A stretch of DNA of 64,000 nt from Methylotenera mobilis JLW8 (lineage in GTDB: Bacteria; Pseudomonadota; Gammaproteobacteria; Burkholderiales; Methylophilaceae). Where the stretch lies: assembly GCF_000023705.1 (NCBI RefSeq), contig NC_012968.1:1240001-1304000 (forward strand). Reading direction: 5' to 3'. Positions 27,103 through 35,301 of the stretch are shown here, piece after piece (positions within the stretch are counted from its first letter, which is position 1; every line of letters begins with the position of its first letter). Under the pieces are notes generated by a model that did no database searches, was not told where the DNA came from, and saw nothing but the letters and a program-made list of their open reading frames with translations. The position numbers and the translations under genes are program-made.

Positions 27103-29721
27103 ATGCAACTAGATAACAAGATAGAATCCATCGAAGTTTCAAAAGAAAGAATTGCTTTTTTACGTGCTAACTTAAAAAAGCAATTCTTGGCATTAAAAGA
27201 AGATTTTAATCTTCAACCCAACACCACTCGCCTATTTAAACAGCATTGCAAATTTATTGACCATCTGCTTATAGAACTTTGGTCAGATTTACATATTGAT
27301 CCAGCCTGCTGCCTTATTGCTGTTGGTGGCTATGGTCGTGGTGAACTTTACCCCTACTCCGATATTGACCTGTTAGTTTTAATTCCAAACGAGCCACAAG
27401 AAAATCGTGCGTTAAACCAAAGCATTGAAAATCTGATTGGACTCATGTGGGACTTGGGTTTGAACATTGGACACAGTGTGCGCAATCTGGATGAGTGCAT
27501 CACCGAAGCGCAAAAAGACATCACGGTGCAAACCAATGTGCTTGAATCACGTTTGCTAACGGGTAGCGGCAATATGTACCAAGACTTTTTGGCAAGCATT
27601 GCCAAGAATCTCAGCCCAATTGACTTTTTGAAGGCAAAGCTACAAGAGCAGGAGTTACGTCACTCGAAGTTTAACGACACCGCATACAACTTGGAGCCTA
27701 ACCTCAAAGAAAGCCCTGGCGGCTTGCGTGATTTACACATGATCATCTGGATAGCGCGCAGCTTGCAGGTTAAAAACCAGCAGCTTTCAGCAGCTAACCC
27801 TTGGTCCGCGCTAGCAAAAGAGCAAATTATCTCAGTGGCGGAAGCAAGGCGTATTCGTCACCATGAAAAAAAGTTACAGCTACTACGTACCCACTTACAT
27901 TTTCTAAGTAGCCGGCGTGAAGACCGCCTGCTGTTTGACTTTCAAAACGATTTAGCAGCGACATTAGGTTACACTAATACACCGCGTAGGCGAGCCAGTG
28001 AGCAACTGATGCAAAGCTATTACCGAAGCGTAAAGTTCATTGAGTTGATGAACGAGATTGTGCTGAAGTTATTAGAGGAAATTATTGTCGCTACGCCGCC
28101 TGCCATCCGCGTCCTTAATGAGCAGTTTGAAGCGCGTAATGACTTGCTGGAGGCAAGAACCGCAAACTTGCTGCAACAACATCCTGCCGCAATCTTTGAA
28201 GCCTTCTTGCTGCTACAGCAACACCCTGAACTATCAGGCATGGGCGCCACACTACTGCGCACTCTGCAGCGCGTTAAACCATTGGTCAATAAAGACTTTA
28301 GACATAACGCTAACAATAAAAAGACCTTTATCGACATACTTTCCCAGCCCAGTGGCGTTAATCGTGCGCTACGTGCCATGAACCGCTATGGGATACTGGG
28401 CAGTTATATTCCGGCTTTTGGTAAGATTGTCGGCCAAATGCAGCATGATTTGTTTCATGTCTATACCGTAGACGAGCATATTCTGAATGTATTGGCGAAT
28501 TTGCGCCGCTTTGCCAAACCTGAGCTCAAGCATGAGTTTCCGCTTTGTAGTCAGATATTCGCAGAGTTCGATGCGCCACATTTGCTTTATATAGCTGCAT
28601 TATTCCACGATATTGCCAAAGGACGTGGCGGTGATCACTCCACACTGGGCACGGTAGATGCGTTTAAATTCTGTAAGTTACACCATTTATCTAAAGCAGA
28701 TTGTGCATTAGTTGCGTGGTTAGTAGCAGCGCATTTGAAAATGTCATCCGTTGCCCAAAAAACCGATCTATCAGACCCTAGTGTGATTGAATCATTTGCG
28801 GACTTTGTAGAGAATAAACGTAGGTTAAATGCTTTATATCTACTAACCGTGGCTGACATTCGCGGAACCAGTCCGGTAGTATGGAACGCATGGAAAGCTA
28901 GGTTGTTGGAATGCCTGTATTCTGCCACCAATCATGCGCTGTCAGACCCAAGCTTCCATGCCAAACAAACTATACAGCGCCGAGTTAAAGAGGCGGCAGA
29001 AAAGCTGAGCAGATTTGGCTTAAGCGAACACGCTTACGAGCCACTTTGGATACAGTTTGGCGAGCACTATTTTGTGCGCCATGAAAGCGATGAAATTGCA
29101 TGGCATAGCCGCTTATTAACGCCTCACCTCTATAGCGAGAACCCTATCGTGCGTGCAAGGCTCAGCCCGCATGGCGATGGCATTCAGGTCATGATTTATA
29201 TCAAAGACAAGAATGACTTATTTGCAAGAATCTGCAACTTCTTTGACCGCATGGGTTATGGCATTGTTGAAGCCAAAATCTTCACCACCCAACATAATTA
29301 CGCGTTAAATAGCTTCATTATTTTGGATCAATCGGGCAAGTCTGTGAGTTACAGTGGTTTGTTGAAGTTTATTGAGTTGGAGCTGGCTAACCAACTCAAC
29401 GACCACTATCAGCTAGAGTCGCCGCTGAAAGGTCGCGTTAGTCGCCAAGTGAAGCACATGCCAATTCAGGCACAAATCACCATTATCAAAGAAGTGGAAA
29501 ATAATAACCACCGGTTAGATATTATTGCCAATGACAGACCAGGCTTGCTCGCTACGCTAGCGCAGCAGCTCTTGAAATACAACATCAAGCTACACAACGC
29601 GAAAATCAATACGCTAGGCAACCGCGCTGAAGATACGTTTTTAATCTCCGACCAAAATGGCGAGTGTCTTGATTTTAATCGTATCAACGCATTACAAATG
29701 GCCTTGCTTGATGAAATTTAA
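27103..29721 (+). CDS. glnD: [Protein-PII] uridylyltransferase / uridylyl-removing enzyme
   Basis: Senses glutamine and adds or removes UMP on PII proteins, controlling nitrogen assimilation. The 872-residue product has the nucleotidyltransferase motif VGGYGRGELYPYSDIDLLVL at about 68-87, with the DxD pair. A central region contains SPGGLRDLHM. An HD domain with LYIAALFHDIAKGRGGDHS follows at about 500. Two C-terminal ACT domains cover about 700-870, the second beginning RLDIIANDRPGLLATLAQQ. I chose the ATG at 27103; an in-frame TTG at 27079 is weaker. It lies downstream of map, as in many proteobacteria. Confidence 0.97.
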   Translation: MQLDNKIESIEVSKERIAFLRANLKKQFLALKEDFNLQPNTTRLFKQHCKFIDHLLIELWSDLHIDPACCLIAVGGYGRGELYPYSDIDLLVLIPNEPQENRALNQSIENLIGLMWDLGLNIGHSVRNLDECITEAQKDITVQTNVLESRLLTGSGNMYQDFLASIAKNLSPIDFLKAKLQEQELRHSKFNDTAYNLEPNLKESPGGLRDLHMIIWIARSLQVKNQQLSAANPWSALAKEQIISVAEARRIRHHEKKLQLLRTHLHFLSSRREDRLLFDFQNDLAATLGYTNTPRRRASEQLMQSYYRSVKFIELMNEIVLKLLEEIIVATPPAIRVLNEQFEARNDLLEARTANLLQQHPAAIFEAFLLLQQHPELSGMGATLLRTLQRVKPLVNKDFRHNANNKKTFIDILSQPSGVNRALRAMNRYGILGSYIPAFGKIVGQMQHDLFHVYTVDEHILNVLANLRRFAKPELKHEFPLCSQIFAEFDAPHLLYIAALFHDIAKGRGGDHSTLGTVDAFKFCKLHHLSKADCALVAWLVAAHLKMSSVAQKTDLSDPSVIESFADFVENKRRLNALYLLTVADIRGTSPVVWNAWKARLLECLYSATNHALSDPSFHAKQTIQRRVKEAAEKLSRFGLSEHAYEPLWIQFGEHYFVRHESDEIAWHSRLLTPHLYSENPIVRARLSPHGDGIQVMIYIKDKNDLFARICNFFDRMGYGIVEAKIFTTQHNYALNSFIILDQSGKSVSYSGLLKFIELELANQLNDHYQLESPLKGRVSRQVKHMPIQAQITIIKEVENNNHRLDIIANDRPGLLATLAQQLLKYNIKLHNAKINTLGNRAEDTFLISDQNGECLDFNRINALQMALLDEI

Positions 29722-29742
29722 GCTAAGGGACGGTTACGCTCC

Positions 29743-30015
29743 CTAACCAAGCTGATAGTGTTTTCTAAGTGGCTTTTTAACATGCCAAACACAAGACAAT
29801 CCTGCTGGGAAAGTCACTAAGTCACCTACGGTAAAGCTTACGGGCTCGCCATCCGCTGGCTGCACGGTCACCTCACCTTCTAAGATATAGGCAATTTCCT
29901 GTGTGCTAAAGCGCCAAGGGAACTGTGATACCTCTTTTGACCAAGTCGGCCAACTTTTTACACCTAAAGATGCCAGCTGGTCAGCACTAGGTTTTTCTAC
30001 GATGATTTTACTCAT
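29743..30015 (-). CDS. Small cupin protein (EutQ/DUF861-like)
   Basis: A 90-residue single-domain cupin of unknown function. The core reads FSTQEIAYILEGEVTVQPADG followed by GDLVTFPAGLSCVWHVKKP, the two cupin motifs of the Cupin_3 group. These proteins lack the usual full set of metal-binding histidines. It has GGAG upstream and no signal peptide. It is clearly paralogous to the next upstream gene (shared SxxxW, FP, YxLEGE and VGDxVxFPxGL patterns), so the two arose by tandem duplication. The biochemical role is not assigned. Confidence 0.82.
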   Translation of the reverse strand: MSKIIVEKPSADQLASLGVKSWPTWSKEVSQFPWRFSTQEIAYILEGEVTVQPADGEPVSFTVGDLVTFPAGLSCVWHVKKPLRKHYQLG

Positions 30016-30033
30016 TCCAAACTCCTTAGCAAT

Positions 30034-30059
30034 AAAAAAAGCCCCGACGAATCGAGGCT
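30034..30059 (-). terminator. Intrinsic terminator between the two cupin genes
   Basis: On the minus strand GCCTCG and CGGGGC form a six-pair stem (one G-U) around ATTCGT, followed by TTTTTTT. It is placed after the upstream cupin gene, so the two paralogues are probably expressed separately. Confidence 0.75.
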
Positions 30060-30089
30060 TTATTTTAAGCTTTATTCACTAAATTGCAA

Positions 30090-30368
30090 TTATGAATGCT
30101 TGTAGTGTTTTTTCAGTTGTTTAGTTACTTCCCAGTTTGATTTCAAACCTTTAGGGAACACAACGAAATCACCAGCCTTGATCACAACAGTTTCGCCACC
30201 TTGTGGTGTTACGTGGATTTCACCTTCAAGCACGTATGCGCTTTCAGTTGCTGAATCAAAGTTAAGTGGGAATTTAGAAGGAGCGCAATCCCAGATAGAC
30301 CAGCTTGATACGCCTAATTGTTTCAATTTCTCTTCTGATGGGTTGTGATCTACGATGATTTGAGTCAT
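30090..30368 (-). CDS. Small cupin protein (EutQ/DUF861-like), paralogue
   Basis: A 92-residue single-domain cupin of unknown function. It contains SATESAYVLEGEIHVTPQGG and IKAGDFVVFPKGLKSNWEV, the paired cupin motifs. The start at 30366-30368 is preferred because AGGA lies six bases upstream; the ATG two codons earlier overlaps that site. It resembles its downstream neighbour throughout. It follows the tRNA-Ser gene and its terminator on the same strand. Confidence 0.82.
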   Translation of the reverse strand: MTQIIVDHNPSEEKLKQLGVSSWSIWDCAPSKFPLNFDSATESAYVLEGEIHVTPQGGETVVIKAGDFVVFPKGLKSNWEVTKQLKKHYKHS

Positions 30369-30401
30369 GTTCATTCCTAGGATAATGTGATGATACTAAC
30401 G

Positions 30402-30442
30402 TTTAAAAAACAAAGCCGCTTAACTGTAAATTTAAGCGGCTT
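30402..30442 (-). terminator. Intrinsic terminator after tRNA-Ser
   Basis: AAGCCGCTTAA (30432-30442 read on the minus strand) pairs perfectly with TTAAGCGGCTT (30413-30423), followed by TG and a T-run at 30410-30405. It lies nine bases beyond the tRNA 3' end. Confidence 0.88.
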
Positions 30443-30450
30443 AAAATTCT

Positions 30451-30540
30451 TGGCGGAAGAGGTGAGATTCGAACTCACGGTGGGCTTGCACCCACGACAG
30501 TTTTCAAGACTGTAGCATTAAACCGCTCTGCCACTCTTCC
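30451..30540 (-). tRNA. tRNA-Ser (UGA)
   Basis: A 90-base class II tRNA read on the minus strand. The acceptor arm GGAAGAG pairs with CTCTTCC, and the 3' G-CCA is encoded. The anticodon loop is TTGAAAA with anticodon TGA in stem CAGTC/GACTG-like pairing. The long variable arm GTGGGTGCAAGCCCAC is typical of tRNA-Ser. The T arm contains GTTCGAATC. Confidence 0.97.
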
Positions 30541-30572
30541 ATCTAAATCGTTACTTGCGTTACGAGGTCAGC

Positions 30573-30600
30573 ATTATAACAACAAATTAATCATCTTGAA
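30573..30600 (-). promoter_or_regulatory. Putative promoter of tRNA-Ser
   Basis: On the minus strand a perfect TATAAT (30573-30578) lies 33 bases before the tRNA. The best -35 (TTCAAG at 30595-30600, 16-base spacer) is weak. It overlaps the end of the def gene. Confidence 0.5.
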
Positions 30601-31132
30601 CATCCTGATTTGGAAAAAAAACATCAGAATATCCAAAATCTTTTAAATCTCTTATCCGCATCGGATATAAAACACCATCTAAGTGATCACACTCATGCTG
30701 AACCACTCGTGCATGAAAGCCGCTGACTAATCTATCGACTTTATTGCCGTACTGATCAAACCCTGTGTAGTGCAATTTCAGATGACGCGGCACTATACCT
30801 CGCATTCCGGGAACTGACAAGCACCCTTCCCAATCATTTTCAATTTTATCGCCAATTAATGTTAATTTAGGGTTGATGAGCACAGTATAAGGTACCGCAT
30901 CGGCATCCGGATAGCGCGGATTAACAGCTGCTGGCTCTTTCTGCCCAAAAATAACCACCCTAAGACTTACGCCAATTTGCGGAGCAGCGATGCCTGCCCC
31001 GTTCATATGTTGCATAGTATCTTCTAAATCTTGAATGAGCTGATGCAATTCGGCAGTATTAAATTGCGCCACAGGTTCAGCTTTTGCCAGCAAGCATGGC
31101 TCGCCCATTCTCAATACAGCTCCAATTGCCAT
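30587..31132 (-). CDS. def: Peptide deformylase
   Basis: Removes the formyl group from new N-terminal methionines. The three family motifs are intact: GAGIAAPQIG (motif 1), EGCLSVPG with Cys104 (motif 2) and QHECDH with His146, Glu147 and His150 (motif 3). These give the Cys-His-His metal site. The length is 181 residues. The fmt gene usually next to def is absent here, so this may be a second deformylase copy; that cannot be judged from the window. Confidence 0.95.
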   Translation of the reverse strand: MAIGAVLRMGEPCLLAKAEPVAQFNTAELHQLIQDLEDTMQHMNGAGIAAPQIGVSLRVVIFGQKEPAAVNPRYPDADAVPYTVLINPKLTLIGDKIENDWEGCLSVPGMRGIVPRHLKLHYTGFDQYGNKVDRLVSGFHARVVQHECDHLDGVLYPMRIRDLKDFGYSDVFFPNQDVQDD

Positions 31133-31181
31133 AAAATTACCTTAAATCTTATACAAATATTATCAGTGGGATGCGCTATTG

Positions 31182-31931
31182 TTAGTGATGCCCATTTTGC
31201 TTAACCAACTGCGCAATAATATTGCGCACACGTACCATGGTGAGATTTAAATTAGAGATGACTTCCTCATATTTAATTTCATGTAAATTATCGCCACGGC
31301 CAGCTGCGTAATTGGCCACAGGGCAAATCGTTGCATAGCTAATACCTAATTCACGCGCCAGTGCCGCTTCTGGCATACCAGTCATGCCGACGACGGTTGC
31401 ACCATCGCGCTCCAGACGGTTAATTTCAGCAGCCGTTTCCAGTCTAGGGCCTTGCGTAGCAGCGTACACACCGTGATCAACTACTTCTTCACCTACTGCA
31501 ATTGCAGCATTTTTCCACTTTTCGCGTAAGGTTTGGCAATATGGCTCGGTAAAATCAATATGTTTCACAGGGTTGCTAATGCCATCATGGAAAGTTGTTT
31601 TCCTGCCGTAGGTGTAATCAATGATTTGGTGCGGAATCACAATCTTGCCGGCAGACAAATCCGGATGTATACCCCCTACCGTTGCAATGGCCGCAATTTC
31701 TGTGACCCCTTGCAAGTGTAGTGCGGCAATATTGGCGCGGTAATTCACCTCATGCGGTGGAATGGTATGCCCGTTGCCGTGACGCGCTAAAAAGATGACC
31801 TCACGTCCAGAAATCTCACCGAAGATCAGTGGTTGCGACGGCTCACCATAAGGGGTTCGTACAATTAAACGCCTATTAATATTTAAGTTGTCCAGTTGGG
31901 TTAGACCGGTGCCGCCAATAATTGCTAACAT
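31182..31931 (-). CDS. mtiP: S-methyl-5'-thioinosine phosphorylase (MTA phosphorylase family)
   Basis: Phosphorolysis of a methylthio-nucleoside in methionine/polyamine salvage. The 249 residues belong to the PNP/MTAP family 2: GGTGL at the N-terminus, FLARHGNGHTIPPHEVNYRAN for phosphate and ribose binding, and VGMTGMPEAALARELG with YATICPVANYAAG. The resemblance to the Pseudomonas methylthioinosine phosphorylase is from memory. The substrate could instead be methylthioadenosine. It lies about 50 bases upstream of def on the same strand. Confidence 0.82.
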   Translation of the reverse strand: MLAIIGGTGLTQLDNLNINRRLIVRTPYGEPSQPLIFGEISGREVIFLARHGNGHTIPPHEVNYRANIAALHLQGVTEIAAIATVGGIHPDLSAGKIVIPHQIIDYTYGRKTTFHDGISNPVKHIDFTEPYCQTLREKWKNAAIAVGEEVVDHGVYAATQGPRLETAAEINRLERDGATVVGMTGMPEAALARELGISYATICPVANYAAGRGDNLHEIKYEEVISNLNLTMVRVRNIIAQLVKQNGHH

Positions 31932-32106
31932 AATCGCTTTCTATATAAATACGTTTTCATTCTAACAAAGCTTTAATTATTTACTTAAAAATTTTACCGC
32001 CTCGTAAAACAAATGCCCATTAGAAATAGCGACCGTTGTCATCAAAAATGATTTGATTTTGTGGCATACTCACGCCATGGTAAATTTTTGCGCAAAGTCT
32101 AGCGAT

Positions 32107-32979
32107 ATGTCTGTAGCCGTGGCCCAGCAAAGCCTCGACTTAGCCAGCCGCCATTATGAAAACTTTCCTGTTGCTTCATGCTTTTTGCCTGAAAGTTTGC
32201 GGGAGCCAATTGCCTTAATTTACAGCTTTGCAAGGCAAGCGGATGATTTTGCCGATGAGGGTGATCTGACTATTGAGCAGCGGCTAAATTTGATTACTGG
32301 CTTTCGTGATGAGCTTGATTTGTTGCAGGCCTACATCAAGCCACAGTCTGCTTTTTTTATGACTCTTGGTCAAATGATTCGAGAGAGAAAATTACCCCTT
32401 GTCCCATTTTACGACTTGTTAGATGCATTCAGCCAAGATGTAACTAAAACGCGCTACGCCGATTACGAAGATGTGCTTGATTACTGTGCACGCTCTGCAA
32501 ACCCCATCGGCAGCCTCTTATTGCATTTGTATCACCAAGCAACCCCTGAAAATATTACATATTCCAATCATATTTGTTCTGCATTACAACTGATTAACTT
32601 CCTGCAGGACATTGCCATTGATTTTAAGAAAAACGAAGGTAAACAGCGCATTTACTTATGCCAGGATGAAATGGCGGCTTTTGGTATCACCGAGCAAACA
32701 ATTGGCGCCTATGTGCATGCAAAGCAGCCGATTGATGACTACTGGCAGCAGTTTATGCATTTTAATTTACGCCGCGTCCATGCCCTGCTTAACTCAGGCA
32801 AGCCATTAGGAAAAATCTTAAGGGGACGTATTGGTTTTGAAATGCGCATGGTCATTGCTGGCGGCGAACGCATTATTCATAAAATTAGCGCAGTGAATGG
32901 CGACGTATTTAACCGCAGACCCAAACTCAATTATTGGGACTGGGCTATTGTTTTCTCCAAAGCATTGCTTAAGCTATAA
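32107..32979 (+). CDS. hpnC: HpnC-type squalene/hydroxysqualene synthase
   Basis: In the HpnCDE route HpnC converts presqualene diphosphate to hydroxysqualene. The 290-residue isoprenoid synthase has the first Asp-rich motif in RQADDFADEG and the second in NFLQDIAIDFKKNEGKQRIYL, plus HYENFPVASCFLP at the N-terminus, a mark of HpnC. I chose the ATG at 32107. Another ATG at 32077 is in frame, but a likely -10 element (TGGCATACT) ends at 32070, which would leave almost no leader. It is first of three consecutive squalene genes. Confidence 0.92.
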   Translation: MSVAVAQQSLDLASRHYENFPVASCFLPESLREPIALIYSFARQADDFADEGDLTIEQRLNLITGFRDELDLLQAYIKPQSAFFMTLGQMIRERKLPLVPFYDLLDAFSQDVTKTRYADYEDVLDYCARSANPIGSLLLHLYHQATPENITYSNHICSALQLINFLQDIAIDFKKNEGKQRIYLCQDEMAAFGITEQTIGAYVHAKQPIDDYWQQFMHFNLRRVHALLNSGKPLGKILRGRIGFEMRMVIAGGERIIHKISAVNGDVFNRRPKLNYWDWAIVFSKALLKL

Positions 32980-33010
32980 ATATTAACCACTCAGTTTCGA
33001 CCATCTCAAT

Positions 33011-33853
33011 ATGACCCCAAAGCAATATTGCCAAGAAAAAGCTGCAAAAAGCGGCTCCAGTTTTTATTATAGCTTTATGTTTCTACCTAAACAGAAACGC
33101 GAGGCGATAACTGCGCTATATGCTTTTTGCCGCGAGGTGGATGACGTTGTAGATGAGTGTACTGAGTTAAAGGTAGCGCAAGTCAAACTGGCCTGGTGGA
33201 AGGATGAGATACGCAATTTATATCAAAATAAACCGATACACCCTGTTACCAAAGCGCTAGAGCCTGTTATCAAACAATATCAGCTGAGTGAAGAGCACTT
33301 TCTTGAGATTATTGATGGCATGGAGATGGATCTAAACTTCAACCGTTATGAAGATTTTAAGCAGTTACAGCTGTATTGCTACCGGGTTGCAAGCGTTGTA
33401 GGTATCCTCTCCGCCCAAATATTTGGCTTTAAAAATAGAAAAACCCTTAAGTTCGCCCACGACCTTGGTATGGCATTTCAGCTCACAAACATTATTAGAG
33501 ATGTTGGTGAAGATGCGCGCCGTAATCGTATTTATATTCCGTTGGATGAGTTGGCGAGATTTAATATCACGGAAGAAGATATTTTGCGCAGCCGGGAATC
33601 TGAAGCAGTAAAAAAACTGCTAGAAAATCAGATTGAACGCGCTGAAACGTATTACGACAAAGCGCTACATGAATTACCTGCCGAGGATAAGAAGAGCCAG
33701 CGCGTAGGATTGATCATGACCGCTATTTACCGCACATTGCTGCGTGAAATAAAGGCAGATGGCGCAGAAAAGGTACTGAATGCACGTATCTCACTAGGCA
33801 CCCTGCGCAAGTTGTGGATTTCCTTCAGTACCTGGGTTAAACATTTAGCGTAA
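33011..33853 (+). CDS. hpnD: Presqualene diphosphate synthase HpnD
   Basis: Condenses two farnesyl diphosphates to presqualene diphosphate. The 280-residue product has REVDDVVDE (residues 42-49) and NIIRDVGEDARRNRIYIPLDEL, the two Mg-binding motifs of squalene/phytoene synthases, with YAFCREVDD and GMAFQLTNI. It starts about 30 bases after hpnC and lies before hpnE, the conserved order in hopanoid-forming bacteria. No phytoene desaturase of the CrtI type lies nearby, so carotenoid synthesis is less likely. Confidence 0.94.
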   Translation: MTPKQYCQEKAAKSGSSFYYSFMFLPKQKREAITALYAFCREVDDVVDECTELKVAQVKLAWWKDEIRNLYQNKPIHPVTKALEPVIKQYQLSEEHFLEIIDGMEMDLNFNRYEDFKQLQLYCYRVASVVGILSAQIFGFKNRKTLKFAHDLGMAFQLTNIIRDVGEDARRNRIYIPLDELARFNITEEDILRSRESEAVKKLLENQIERAETYYDKALHELPAEDKKSQRVGLIMTAIYRTLLREIKADGAEKVLNARISLGTLRKLWISFSTWVKHLA

Positions 33854-33882
33854 ACACTTTATAACGATTACTGAGAGTACGT

Positions 33883-35211
33883 TTGAATACACATCAGCAT
33901 ATTGCAATCATTGGCGGCGGCTGTGCTGGCTTAAGCGCGGCGGCGACTTTAACCGAACGTGGTTATGCTGTCACACTGTTTGAGGCCAGCTCGCAGCTAG
34001 GCGGGCGCGCACGTAGTGTGGTAGTGGAGAACAAAGACTTATTGCAACTGCTGGACAATGGTCAACATATACTGTTGGGCGCTTACAATGCTACGCTATC
34101 TCTGCTGGAAAAAGCTGGCGTAAAAGAAGAAGAGGCATTTCTGCGGCTGCCATTACAGTTGAATATGCAGTCGGCTTTGACCAAAGCCACCCTTTCACTC
34201 AAATCTGCACATTATTTGCCGGCACCACTTAATTTACTGGTTGGTTTCTTGTTTAGCAAAGGTCTGACTTTCGGTGAGCGCATTGCCGCATTAAAGTTTA
34301 TGCGCTATCTGCAAGCATCTGGCTATGAGATTCACAATGACTTATCACTCGCTAGCTTTTTAAAACAGCACAAACAGAGCAGAAAGTTAATCCAAATGCT
34401 TTGGGAGCCTTTGTGTTTAGCTGCATTAAATACACCGCTCAAAAAAGCGAGTAGCCGTATATTCTTAAACGTATTGCGCGATACATTTAGTGGGCATAAA
34501 AAGAACAGTGATTTTTTGATTCCCAAACTAGAACTATCAAAAATCATCTCGCAGCCGCTAGCGCACTATATACAAGCAAAAGGCGGCACCATTAAGTTAA
34601 ACCATAGAATACGCTCACTGGTAGAGGCTGATCACGGTTTTCACTTAGAAACTAAACACGGCATGCTGCATTTTAGCCATGTGATTGTTGCCACCTCGCC
34701 CGCTAGAACAGATAAGTTGCTGGCGCAACTACCGAAACTCAAGGCGAGTCAGGATAAGACGCATCATTATCAATACCAGCCTATTTATACGGTGTACTTA
34801 CAATACCCGGTCGAAACTAAACTGCCGCAAGTGATGACCGGATTGACCAATAGCACTAGTCAATGGGTGTTTGACCGGGGTGAGCTATGCGGAGAAAAAG
34901 GATTGCTGGCGGTGATTGTTAGCGCTGAGGGCGCGCATCAAAAGCTGACACAAGATGCGCTGGCATTAAGCGTGGCAAATGAGCTAAAACAGGTGTTCCC
35001 CCACTTGCCTAAGCCGCTATGGCATAAAGTAATCGCAGAAAAGCGCGCAACCTTTGCATGCTTACCGGACTTGGCTAGACCTACCAATAGAACAGCACAG
35101 AATAATCTTTACCTGGCGGGCGACTACACTTACGCCAGCTATCCAGCTACGATTGAAGGTGCAGTAAGAAGCGGCATATATTGCGCCAATTTGATTGCTA
35201 ACGCATCTTAA
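33883..35211 (+). CDS. hpnE: Hydroxysqualene dehydroxylase HpnE
   Basis: FAD-dependent enzyme that reduces hydroxysqualene to squalene, completing the HpnCDE pathway. The 442 residues begin with a dinucleotide-binding fold IAIIGGGCAGLSAAATLTERG, then FEASSQLGGRARS. The C-terminal FAD motif is YLAGDYTYASYPATIEGAVRSG. The start is TTG at 33883, 29 bases after hpnD. No other start precedes the FAD loop, which begins at residue 6. No squalene-hopene cyclase gene is in this window, so the end product cannot be read here. Confidence 0.93.
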   Translation: MNTHQHIAIIGGGCAGLSAAATLTERGYAVTLFEASSQLGGRARSVVVENKDLLQLLDNGQHILLGAYNATLSLLEKAGVKEEEAFLRLPLQLNMQSALTKATLSLKSAHYLPAPLNLLVGFLFSKGLTFGERIAALKFMRYLQASGYEIHNDLSLASFLKQHKQSRKLIQMLWEPLCLAALNTPLKKASSRIFLNVLRDTFSGHKKNSDFLIPKLELSKIISQPLAHYIQAKGGTIKLNHRIRSLVEADHGFHLETKHGMLHFSHVIVATSPARTDKLLAQLPKLKASQDKTHHYQYQPIYTVYLQYPVETKLPQVMTGLTNSTSQWVFDRGELCGEKGLLAVIVSAEGAHQKLTQDALALSVANELKQVFPHLPKPLWHKVIAEKRATFACLPDLARPTNRTAQNNLYLAGDYTYASYPATIEGAVRSGIYCANLIANAS

Positions 35212-35301
35212 GCTTTTAAGCAGATTTTAAGCGCTGAGCGTTGTTGAAGCACCTAGCGTTGTTACATAAAGTGACGAGTTGTTAAGCAAAGAGTTCTTAG
35301 C

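Noticed and set aside
30587-31132. Possible broken def-fmt operon
   Set aside because: def is intact with all three motifs, and the absence of fmt nearby is not evidence of deletion, because def copies often stand alone.
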